From positions 18,188,239 through 18,252,238 of the forward strand of contig CM046330.1 of assembly GCA_025403435.1 (NCBI GenBank): 64,000 bases of DNA, read 5' to 3'. This document shows positions 23,100 through 34,100 of this stretch, piece after piece. The stretch comes from Artocarpus heterophyllus. Its lineage: Eukaryota > Streptophyta > Magnoliopsida > Rosales > Moraceae. Numbering within the stretch: position 1 is the stretch's first letter; each line of letters starts with the position of its first letter. The notes under the pieces are model-generated. The model was not told the origin of the DNA, made no database searches, and saw nothing but the letters and a program-made list of their open reading frames with translations. The position numbers and the translations under genes were made by a program.

Positions 23100-24130
23100 A
23101 TATTTGTCCCCTTTTGTTTGCACTTTTTTTTTTTTTTTTGCTTTTCTTACTTTTGCGTTGTGTTTATTTTTCTTTCCTTTCCAACTTGTTTTCTTCCCAT
23201 TATACATCCATGCTTTCTCCCCACCTGTACATTATCATATGTATCTTCAAAATATTTTATTTTAAAAAAGAAACCTTTTTTTTTTTTTCATTTCTTTCCT
23301 TTTGTCATTGTGTCTTTTTTTTTTTTTTTTTTACTTTCTATTTCTTGCTTTTTTCCCTCTCTTTATTGAACCTATATAAAAGTGAGAAAGTGTGCTCAAT
23401 ATGTGCTTTCTCCACGTGTTTGGTGTTTCGTTCCAATTTCCTCCTTTTTTTCTTCTTTTGCTTTTCTTGCTTTTGGGTGTTTTTCTTTTTGCTATGATAT
23501 GCTATTTACTTCATTTTTGTAAAAGTTATGCTATAATTTATTAATATATAGTTTAATTACTTTTTTTTTTTTTTGCTTTTCTTGCTTCCACATTGTGTTT
23601 TGTTTTCCTTTTCTTCCCTAACGTGCTTTTTTTTCTTTATACATTCATTACTTTTCCCTTCTCGTACAATTTTATATTAATATTTATATTTAAAAATATG
23701 TATTATCAAAATATTTTTATTTTAAAAAGAAATCTCCTTTTTTCTTTTTTGCCTTTTCTTCCTTTTGTCATTGTGTTTTTTTTTTCCCTTTTCTCCTTCT
23801 TTCCTTTTTTTTTTCCTTTTTATTTAACCTATACAAAAGTGAGAAAGTGTACTTAATATGTCTCCCTCCATATGTTTGGCATTTCATTCTGGTTTCTTCC
23901 TTCTTCTTTTTATTTTTATTTTTTTATTATTTTTTGCTTTTCTTGCTCTTATGTGGTCTTTCTTTTTCTTTTCAATTTCAATTCTTCTCTTTCGCTCCAA
24001 TTTTGTTTTCCTTCTACATATTACTATTTTTCACTTTTGTATAATCTTATATCTTTTATTTAAGATGAGTTGCATTAAAATACATTTTTTTTTCAATTGC
24101 CTGCATCATGATATATTTTTTTTCTCCTAA
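23100..24130 (+). repeat. Pyrimidine-rich block made of diverged direct repeats
   Basis: Two aligned units of about 330-400 bases (about 23140-23460 and 23574-23905) share GCTTTTCTT, a CATTGTGTTT segment, ATTTTAAAAAGAAA, CCTTTTGTCATTGTGT and AAAGTGAGAAAGTGT in the same order. A third, partial unit follows at about 23935-24090. The strong T bias opens long Phe-rich frames in all forward phases; these are not genes. Confidence 0.7.
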
Positions 24131-25300
24131 ACATGTTGTCACTCAAATATTTTTTACATGTTTTACAATATTATTATACTGATCATGGTATTTATAACCA
24201 CTTTTTTAATTGCCTTGCTAAATTATTTTTCTTCTAACACATATATTTAACCAAAACATATGTTTCAATTAAAATGTGCATTCTAATCCATTTTCTTTTC
24301 TGTTTATTTTAAAATCTTATGTTTTTAACTGTTCCTTATGAAACCATTTTTTACTAATCTATTGTTATCAAAATAACTTTTCTTAAATGTATGACTACCT
24401 AAATATTTTTTTTATTCATAGTTAATTTTTTCTTTCAACTGTGGCTTTCATAAATATTTCAACATTTTTTTCATATATACCCAACTAAAAGTTTTTTTCT
24501 CCTTTTAAATATGCTCTACTTAAATTTTTTTTTCTCCAAACTAAACTCTTATAAGAATAATAAAGTAAGACAAACTTTTTAAACAAAAAAACATTAGATC
24601 TTCAGATTAAAAAAAATGTAGTTAGTTGAATGCGCATGCTTTTGACTAGTAACTTATAAATGAGTGGATGGGTATTTCTTTTCAAAATTGAAAAGATTAA
24701 AAAATAGTTGGCCCTATAAATTTTTTAATGTTTTTCTTCTCAATGTTTTTCTTTTTAAAATAATATAGTTATCATTTTTTATTTGAAGAATATAATAATC
24801 TCAAGTTCCTTCTAATTTTTTCTTGTCGCCGTTTAATTTTAGCAAACATAATATCAGTGTTAGTTGCGTATTAACAAACAACTAAAACCTCTATTACTAA
24901 ATAAACTAAAAAAAATAATGTCAATTGAGATTAGCTCAATTAGTTGTTTAGTGAATGTGTGAGTTGTTTTTGTTATGCATTGAGTCATGGATTTAAGTGG
25001 ACGCAATTAAGAAAAGTAAAAACTAAAAAAAATAGTATAATAATCAAATATTAACACAAGATAGAACTTACATTATATTTGGTTGGAATGAGAGATGAAG
25101 GGAGGGATGAATCATTTGATAAAAGAGAGGAGACAAGAGAATGGAGACATGGAGGGAGAGTCCCTCTCCAAATCTATTATTTTAGATCTTTTCATTAATA
25201 GAAGGATTTAACTAGTCTACTTAAATTTAAAATTAAATAAAATTTACCCTTCAAAATAAATAATTAACAAATTGTATAGTGTATAATATCAAAAAAACTA
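24131..25300. other. Intergenic AT-rich DNA with a tRNA-like scrap
   Basis: No coding frame is supported. Around 24920-25010 the segment TTAGCTCAATTAG followed about 70 bases later by TCATGGATTTAAGT has spacing reminiscent of Pol III A and B boxes. It could be an eroded SINE, but both boxes are degenerate and no poly(A) tail or target duplication is clear. Confidence 0.35.
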
Positions 25301-25301
25301 G

Positions 25302-25925
25302 TAGCCATTTTGCGAGTCTGTAAGTGCTATAAGTTCTCTCCACTCATCAATTGCCTGGAAGTTATAATTTTGCGGGGTCCACTTATAGGTTCAATTAGTT
25401 GTCCTCCTCTTGAAGGTCCTTGTAATCTATCTACCCTATGGGAATTTTTGTGTTTGTGCTTGTTGTGTGGACCAAAAAAATGATAGCCACTTAGCGAGTC
25501 CCAAATTAGTGAGGAGTGAGGAAAGCAAGTGGCTTATAAGTTTCACAAGTTCTTTTCTAGTCAACTATTGTCTAGAAGTTGTAACTTTGTAGGGTCCACT
25601 TATGGGTTCACTTAGTTGTCCTCCTCTTGAAGGCCCTTGTGGCTGATCTACCCCATGGGAATTTCTCTGCGTGTGTGTGCTTGTTGTATATACCAAAAAA
25701 AAAAAATGATAGCGACATGGCGAGTCCCACATTAGCTAGGAGTGAGGAAAGCAAGTGGCTTACAAGTTTCACAAGTTCTCTTCTAATCAGCAATTGCTTG
25801 GAAGTTGTAACTTTGTGGGGTCCACTTATAAGTTCACTAAGTTGTCCTCTGTGTACTTGCTGTGTATGCCAAAAAAGTTGTAACTTGGTGGGGGTCACTT
25901 ATGGGTCCACTTATTTGTCCTCCTA
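25302..25925 (+). repeat. Tandem repeat, unit about 226 bp, three copies
   Basis: Copies begin near 25302, 25484 and 25710 with TAGCCA-type starts followed by GCGAGTC. Each contains GGAAGTTGTAACTTTG and GGGGTCCACTTAT variants. The first copy lacks the GTGAGGAAAGCAAGTGGC segment and the last is shortened, ending in an extra partial repeat near 25875-25920. Short frames inside are by-products. Confidence 0.8.
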
Positions 25926-26229
25926 AAGATCCCTATGATCGATCTTTCCACAAATGACTATCATTCATTCTCTCAATCTTGTCAAACAACCTAGTTTTGT
26001 ATTTTTTTTGGTATTTTGAAAATGTTTTTTAGGCAAAAAATTTCAAACTACTCTCAGCATCATTCCCTCAAAATTCTTACTTTTTAAAATAAAACTATTT
26101 TCAACCATTTTACAAACACAACCATACCGAATACACTCCATCATTTATATTCACGGTCTTTCCAACTTTCTACATTTTTTTTTACTCTCTATCCCTTCCA
26201 TTACACAAAGCCTTACAAAATTACTTCCT

Positions 26230-27015
26230 ATGTGAATATGTCAAAGGATAAAAATATTGATATTTATGAAAATATCGATATTTAAATTTGATGCAAATAT
26301 TGACAAAAATATCAATATCGGTAGAAATTAATGTAAAATATAGAAAGTCATCTTAAAACACTATGTTTTTAAACGAGACTTTAAAAAAACTCTAAAGGTG
26401 TAATAGTACATCATTTAGATGAAACTCACACTCAAAATACTAAGTATGTTATAAATAATACAAGTACTTTACATGCATAATTTTATATAATATAACAAAA
26501 CAACAACATCAAAAAGAGCTTTTAGGATTTTTCAAAGGAATTTAGAATATCTTTTTAGTTTAAACAATATTGATACCAAGACATGGAATTTGAATAGTTC
26601 CTTATATAATTATAAACATGTCAGTTTTATCACTCTGTAGATTTGGCCATCTATTATATGAAGTTCATCATGATTCAAAAGGCTATAAACTATATTAAGT
26701 AAATAAAAAATAAATTTTATAGCATTGAAAAGTAAATTTATAAAAGACAACATTAAAAAAATGAATAAAAATGACATGAATATTATAACATTTCAAAGTA
26801 AATTAAAAAATAAAAATAAAGCAAAGCTATTTTGCCAATATTTCCACTTAAATTCTCATAAATTTTCCTAATATTTTGTCCTTTAATACTACAGTTTTAC
26901 GTAAATCGATAATTCTATTAAAATATTATTATCCATGAAAATTTTTACAGATTTTTTTGGATATTTTACAGAAAAAATTTCAAAATATGACAATTTCTAT
27001 GAAGCTATCGATCGA
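26230..27015. mobile_element. Possible inverted-repeat element with ATCGATATTT ends
   Basis: Left-end sequence rich in AATATCGATATTTA and AAATATCAATATCGG has a loose inverse counterpart near 26880-27015 (GTAAATCGATAAT and GCTATCGATCG with AAATATTTT-type runs). This suggests an eroded fold-back repeat. Ends and target duplication cannot be fixed by eye. Confidence 0.35.
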
Positions 27016-27021
27016 AATGTA

Positions 27022-27432
27022 ATACGCCGTTTGGTATATTGGTTCAAAACTGTTTAAGACAGTTCGAACTACAAATGTGGTTCAAACTAACTTTTAGTAG
27101 AGTAATAACTAAGGCCAGTTTAAACTATGAAGGCGGTTTCAAAACAATCAAAAATCTCAAAATCTAAACTTTGTCCTCCCTCAAGTTCTTACAGTTTGAA
27201 CCATTTTTTACATTAAAAATCAATTTCATTCTCGTTTTTCTTTCATAAACTATAGTTTTCAAATACCAATTTTCGTTTTAAACTTAATATGATATTTTAT
27301 TCTCTTTTTAAATTTTTATATTTTAAATATTAATTTAAAATTATTATGTAAACTATATAATTTAAAATCTAAAGTTTAAACTATAAAGTTTTAAACTCCA
27401 CTGTAACAAACAAGCTCACCAAATGAACGTTT
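27022..27432. mobile_element. MITE-like repeat upstream of KPHMT
   Basis: The segment has ends resembling CGCCGTTTGGTATATTGG and its imperfect inverse (CACCAAATGAACG). It is filled with TTTAAACT/AGTTTGAAC-type motifs and is AT-rich without coding potential. Similar AGTTTAAACT-rich DNA recurs at 41640-42120. It ends about 245 bases before the KPHMT start codon. Confidence 0.4.
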
Positions 27433-27677
27433 TTCAATCCTGGAATATGACAATGTGTCAACACCCAAAGTGGTCCAACAAAAAAATCACCACCTTCTTC
27501 GAATTAGCGTAGGTGGCGCAGCCATATAATGCCCGAGCACTTCTTTGAATTGAAGATCAATTCGCGACCTATTAAAGTACAACGAATATTCAAACCCAAA
27601 AACATTAAAGAATATGAAAGCCTACAATCCCATTTGCAAAAACCAACCATTCTCACACATTCTTTTCTCTGTCTACA
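27433..27677 (+). promoter_or_regulatory. KPHMT upstream region and 5' UTR
   Basis: The stretch between the MITE-like repeat and the start codon should hold the core promoter and leader. TATA-like candidates are CATATAATG at about 27521 and CTATTAAAG at about 27567. The last 60 bases are C/A-rich with no upstream ATG close to the start except in ATATGAAAG (27613). No transcription start can be assigned without RNA data. Confidence 0.4.
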
Positions 27678-28112
27678 ATGGCCTCCTTCACCGCCATTGC
27701 CAGAGCCGCTCGCACCTCTGGAGCCGCTGCCGCCGCCTCCGCCTCCGCCTCCGCCACGTTCGTCCGCTCCATGAGCAACATCCCGGAGAACACGGTGTAT
27801 GGCGGTCCCAAGTCCCAGAGCCCCAACCAGAGAGTGACCCTGGCCAGCCTCAGGCAGAAGCACAGGAGGCGCGAGCCCATCACCGTCGTCACCGCCTACG
27901 ACTATCCCTCAGCGGTGCACCTCGACATGGCCGGTATCGACGTCTGCCTCGTCGGCGACTCCGCCGCCATGGTCGTTCACGGCCACGACACCACGCTCCC
28001 CATCTCTCTCGACGAAATGCTCGTCCACTGCCGCGCCGTCGCTCGCGGTGCCAAGACGCCGCTTCTTATCGGCGACTTGCCGTTTGGCTCCTACGAGTCC
28101 AGCGCCGGTCAG
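27678..28112 (+). CDS. KPHMT: KPHMT exon 1
   Basis: Codes residues 1-145. The ATG (CTACAATGGCC) is the first in this frame and is followed by the presequence, the AYDY and VGDS motifs and [11 protein letters not shown]. The donor is CAG|GTATGT. The exon is distinctly GC-rich compared with its surroundings. Confidence 0.94.
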
Positions 28113-31100
28113 GTATGTCCGTGTATTTGTGCGATTGATTTTTTTTTTTTGGCTGCTCAGAATGTAGTTGATGAGAAAATGAGCAATTTTAGGTGATCAT
28201 CGCCGTTGATTTTCAATCATCACTAGAGGGAATCAAATGTCACTAATGCTTTTATACCAATTATAGTTTGAGAGGCAACTTTGAAAATTAATAACGAATA
28301 AGATCATATTTAACATTTTTTTTAAACATTGCAATCCCAAATTAGCAAACTAGTGGATTACGATTTGTGATGTTTAACATTTCTCAAAGATGTCACGTAG
28401 GCTGTTGATACCGGGGTGAGGATATTAAAGGAGGGAGGAATGGATGCAATAAAATTGGAAGGAGGGTCACCGGCGAGAATCAGTGCGGCAAAAGCTATTG
28501 TAGAAGCAGGAATTGCGGTGATGGGGCACGTGGGACTCACTCCTCAGGCCATTAGTGTTCTCGGGGGATTTAGGCCTCAGGGAAAGAATGTTGCTAGCGC
28601 TGTGAAGGTATGTGCTTGTATCATCATCATCATCATCATTATTATTATTATTATATTCATGTTTATGTGATTTAGGATGTGGGCTTGCACTTGTGAAATG
28701 TTGGTTTTGTTTGAAATTGATTGTTATTTCCTTCCTCTTGTGCAGGTTGTGGAAACTGCCCTGGCCTTGCAGGAAGCCGGATGTTTTGCGGTGGTTTTAG
28801 AATGTGTACCTGCACCTGTAGCAGCTGCAGCTACTTCTGCTCTTCGGATTCCCACTATTGGCATTGGAGCTGGGCCTTTCTGCAGTGGCCAGGTTAGTTG
28901 GCAATTTCCTTCCCTTCCTCTTTTATTGATACCTGTAGAACTGTGAACTCTGTATGTAATTTCTCTTGGAAGGAAGAAGGATTAGATAGGCTGACTTTGT
29001 TCAAGAAGTTAGTTTCCTAGAACGTCATACGATACTTGATTTTATGTGTTATTAACTTGAACTCAAAGCTTATAATTTTTTAATCCAAAACCTTGTGCAA
29101 AGTGAGAAATTTGATACCTTAGTTTGTGCATTGAAAATTCCAATATAGTGTGTGTGGGAAAACGTAACTGAGAAAAAGATGAATTTTTTCATTGAACTGG
29201 ATAGGTTACGATAGGTAATTATATACACAATATGGCAGCATAGGAAATAGAAATTAAATCCCTATAAAATAGGTAACTACCAGAATTTGCATATGCTAAC
29301 CAAAAAACCTAGAAATCAGGAAGTTACATAAAATTACATAACTACATAATTCAACACTCCCCCTCAAGCTGGTTAATGGATATCCTCCATTCCGTGCTTG
29401 ATAACAATGTCTTGAAACACAGTGCTTTGCAGCCCCTTTGTGAGTACATCTGCTAATTGATCCTTTGTTGAAACAAATGGAGTACATGTTAGGCCGCTAT
29501 CAAGCTTCTCCTTGATAAAATGTCTGTCAACTTCTATATGCTTTGTTCGATCGTGTTGTACGGGATTATGAGCAATACTGATGGCAGATTTGTTGTCGCA
29601 GTACAATCTCATTGGTCATTCCCATTTTATCTTTAGATCATCAAGAATTATCTTTAACCACAGTAGTTCGCATATTCCCATAGCCATTGACCTAAATTTA
29701 GATTGTGCGCTTGATCTTGCCACCATGTATTGTTTCTTACTTCTCCATGTTACAAGATTCCCACCTAAGAAGGTACAATAACTTGAAGATGACCTCCTGT
29801 CATCTAGTGACCCAGCATAATCAGTGTCGGTATAGGCCTCTAATGTCATGCTTCTCCCCTTCTTGAACAAAATACCTCTCCCGGGGTTGCCCTTCAAGTA
29901 TTGCAAGATTCTATAACTACCTTAAGATGCATTTCTTTAGGATTGTGCATAAATCTACTAACAACACTCACTGCAAATGCAATATCGGGTCTCGTATGTG
30001 CCAAATAAATCAACATCCCAACAAGCATCTAATAAGAACCTCTATTGACCACGGGATCCTCTAGAGCATCACATAGTCCATGATTGAACTTGATGGGCAT
30101 GTCAACTGGCTTACAACCCAACTTTCCTGTTTCCTTTAGCAAATCAAGCACGTACTTCTGCTGAGAAATAAAGATCCCTTGTTTCAAATGTGTCACTTCA
30201 ATACTTAGGAAGTATTTTAGTTTCCCAAGTTCCTTAATATCAAATTCTTTCAGAAGATATCGTTTTAAATTATCCATCTCACTTGCATCATTGCCGGTTA
30301 CAATAATATCGTCAACATACACCAATAGGGCTGTCACTCCTCCTGAATCCGAATGTCTCACAAACAAAGAATGGTCACCTTGACTCTGTTTATATCCCAA
30401 GGTAGTCATTGCCTTGGTGAACCTTCCAAACCAGCCGTCGAGTGTTTTCTTCAACTTACACGCCATTCCCTCTTCAGATTCAAAGCCAGGAGGAACTTCC
30501 ATATAAATCTTTTCCTCCAGGTCACCATGGAGAAATGCATTCTTAACATCAAACTGTTGCATATTCCACCTGAAATTGGCAGCCAACGACAAAGGACTCG
30601 TACCATATTCATCTTCGCAACAGGAGTAAACGTCTCAAGATAATCAATGCCATAGGTTTGGGTGTACCCATTGGCAACCAACCTTGCTTTGTATCTTTCC
30701 ACCTAGCCGTCTAACTTGTACTTCACAATGAAAACTCATCTACATCCAACTAGTTTCTTTCCTCTCGGCAACTTGACCATCTCCCATGTCTTGTTCTTTT
30801 CAAGAGCTTCCATTTCCACTTTCATAGCTTCCTCCCACTTCATGTTCCCTAATGCCTCAGATAGATTTCTTGGAATGGGAATTGTGTGAAGGTTGCTTAA
30901 GAAGGCTCTATGACTTCAGGATAGGTGTTGGTAGGTCAAGAAGTGGTACAAAGGATGTTTAGTACAAATTCTGGTTCCTTTCCTATGTGCAATTGGTAGG
31001 TCGGCATCACTTGGTTGTTTCGGTTCATCTACTGGTTCAATGGGCTCGGCTGATGGTGTGGAAGTGACTTTGGGTATCTAAATAGTAGCACGAATAGGAG

Positions 31101-34100
31101 ATTGTACCTACACCGATCGAGAGACTAGAATTTTCTTCCTGGAGTAGACCTTTAGTGGTTGAATATTGTCTTGTCTCCTCTTATCTTTCATCACTTCACA
31201 CGACTTGGATGACTCTATAGTAGGTTGAACAATAGGTGACTCGACAGGTGACTTTGAACTTGGTTTAACTAGAGATGGCGACTCGATAAGTGACTCTGAA
31301 ACGGGTTTAACTGGAGATGGAGACTCAACAGGCTGACTGGGAAAATCAAGAAGAAACAAGTCCTTTGCTCTATCTTCACTCAAGTTCTCCCCCTGAAGAT
31401 AGGAATTTTGGAAAAAGGACTCATTTTTGACAAAGGTAACATTAGCACAGACAAAAAAATTTTTGGTAGGTGGATGGAAACACTTATAACCCTTTTGTGT
31501 GGAAGAATACCCAATGAAAATACACCTAAGATCACGAGGATCAAGTTTTTCCCTGTTTTGAGAGTGTACATGAGCAAAGGCAACACTTCCAAATATTCGA
31601 GGAATCATATTGTTTGAAGATTGAAATTGGGGAAAAACTTTGTGAGAATTTCAATTGGACTTTTAAAGGCAATGACATGAGTTGGAAGTCTATTAATAAG
31701 ATGGGTGGCGGTCAAAACGGCTTCTCCCCAATATTGTTTAGAAACATTTTTGTGAAATAATATAGCTCTTGTGACGTCTAGAAGATGGCCATTTTTACGC
31801 TCAACAACTCCGTTTTGTTGTGGAGTAGTAATACAAGAAGACTCATGAATGATCCCTTCTTTTTGAAAAAAAAAAAAAGGAGAGAGAAATTGATTAAAAT
31901 AGTCTATGGCATTATCAGAACGAAACCGCTTAATTCTCACATCAAACTGTGTTTTGATCATATTGTAGAAATTGGGAAAAACAGTGCCAACATCAGATTT
32001 ATTTTTCAAAAGATAAATCCATGTTACTCATGTACAATCATCAATAAACGAAACAAACCACTTAGCACCAGAAATATTTGGAACTGTGGAGGGTCCCCAA
32101 ATATCACTATGAATGAGAGAAAAAGGATTAAGAGTTTTTGTATTGCTTATTGGAAATGAGGCACATTTGTGCTTAGCAAGTTCACAATCATCACAATGAA
32201 AAGACTCAAAAGTAGACCCTTTAAATAAAGAAGGAAACATCAACTTAAGAACCTTAAATGATGGATGACCTAAACGGCGATGATAAAGCCATATTTTATT
32301 TTTATTGGACATGACAGACTCAGAAAGAAGTGATGCAGATAGGGGATTCTCAACTCCGGTTCTTCCACTTTGATTTTCCAGGTAGTAAAGACCATCCCTC
32401 TCACTAGCACGTTCAATCATCCCCCTCTTGCCCTGCTCCTGACATACACAATGTGAAGGAAAAAAGGTTACACTACAATTGGAATCTTTGGTAAGCTTTT
32501 GAATGGAAACAAGATTTGCAAATAGTTTCTGAACATGCAGGACATTTTTAAGCATGAGAGATTCGTTTATATAAATGTCCCCTTGACCGGCTACAGTGGT
32601 AATGGACCCATCAGCTATAGTTTTTTTTCTTATGACTAGAGCAAGGAGTATAGGACGAAAAAAGGTTGTAGGAACAGGTCATGTGATCAGTGGCTCCCGA
32701 ATCTATTACCCACATTTTTGGAGAAATTTTTTCTCAGACATTGGCAGCACAAGAGGAAGAAGAGATACTTGAAAACGCTAGTGAACATGTACCTGCTGAG
32801 GAGGATTTCTCAACAGATCCCAAAAAATTCTTTAGTTTTTCAATCTCCTCCTTGTTGAAACCAGAGACCGAACCTTGAGGACTCCCATCCTGGCTTGATG
32901 GAGTGGTTGCCACATGTGCTTGGCCTTTGTCACTGGTACTTCGGTTGGGCCTGCCATGGAGTTTCCAACATTGTTCCTTAGTGTGGCGATGCTTCTTGCA
33001 ATACGTGCAAAATAGTAAATCTCGATTGGTGAACTTGGATTGGTTTGCTTGATTGACAGGCGTGCTGGATTCCTTCAAACCAACTGCCTTGGTCACAAGG
33101 GTTGAGCTATCTTCTTTGAGGGTCTTAAGCATAACACTCCATCGTCCTTCTTTTGCTAGGATGATAATTGTCTGATTCAAGGAGGGTAAGTCTTCTTTTC
33201 CTAAAATCTGCACTCTGACAGCATCAAATTCGGGATTTAGGCCGGCAAGAAGTAATAAATGCACTCCTTCTCCACCAATCGCTTCAGAATTGTAGCATCG
33301 TTGCTGCAGCGCATCTGAATACATTGATAATGGTCCATCTCCTGCCACAAGCCTTGCAAGAAACTCGAATATTCCGTGATGGTTCAAGCCTCTTGTTTGG
33401 TTGCTGAAATTTTTGTTTTTATTGTGTAGATTTGGGCAGTGTCATGAACCTTAGAGTATGTTTGTCGGATAGCCTCCCAAATTTCCTTGGCAGTTCCGAG
33501 GAACATACACGTATCACTAATTTCCGGTAGCATCGAATTCCATAACCACGACATCACTATTGAATCCTCTTCGTCCCATGCTGCAAATTTAGGATCATCG
33601 TTTGATGGACTCGCGCCCAACTAGGGGTGGCAACAATCGTATTCGTGCCATGTTCGTGTCGACATGTTTAACCCGAACACGAACACGACATGATAAATAA
33701 ACATGCCAGAAATACAAACACGAACACGGCACGCTTATGGCACGCGTAACATGGCACGACACGATTAACACGATTATTAAACGTGCCGTGACGGGTTAAC
33801 ACGATAACAACATGCATATGACACGTTTATGACCCAATTAACTAAAAATTAAAAAAAATAAAAAAAATTAAAAAAAAAAGCCAATAAAGAAAATTAACAA
33901 AAACACAATATTTAATTAATACTAACCTACTATAAATATTTCAAATATTTTTATTTTAAGTTTAAATGTGTTATAAATGGGTGGGTCGTGTCGTGCCGTG
34001 TTAACACGTTTACAGCCCGTTTAATTAAACATATTAAGGCATGTTTAGCATGTTAGCACGAATCTAGCCTGTTTATTTTTGTGTTATTCGTGCCAAACTA

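Noticed and set aside
23097..24130. Long Phe/Leu/Ser-rich hydrophobic frames that resemble membrane proteins
   Set aside because: They result from T-rich low-complexity DNA, occur in overlapping forward phases and lack gene structure.
25302..25925. Regularly spaced repeats considered as a CRISPR-like array
   Set aside because: Units are about 226 bp, contiguous and without unique spacers, in a plant nuclear context.
27614..28138. 174-residue Arg/His-rich plus-strand frame over KPHMT exon 1, and minus-strand Gly-rich frames there
   Set aside because: They are other-frame shadows of the GC-rich exon. The 27678 frame carries the full set of KPHMT motifs and correct splice phases.
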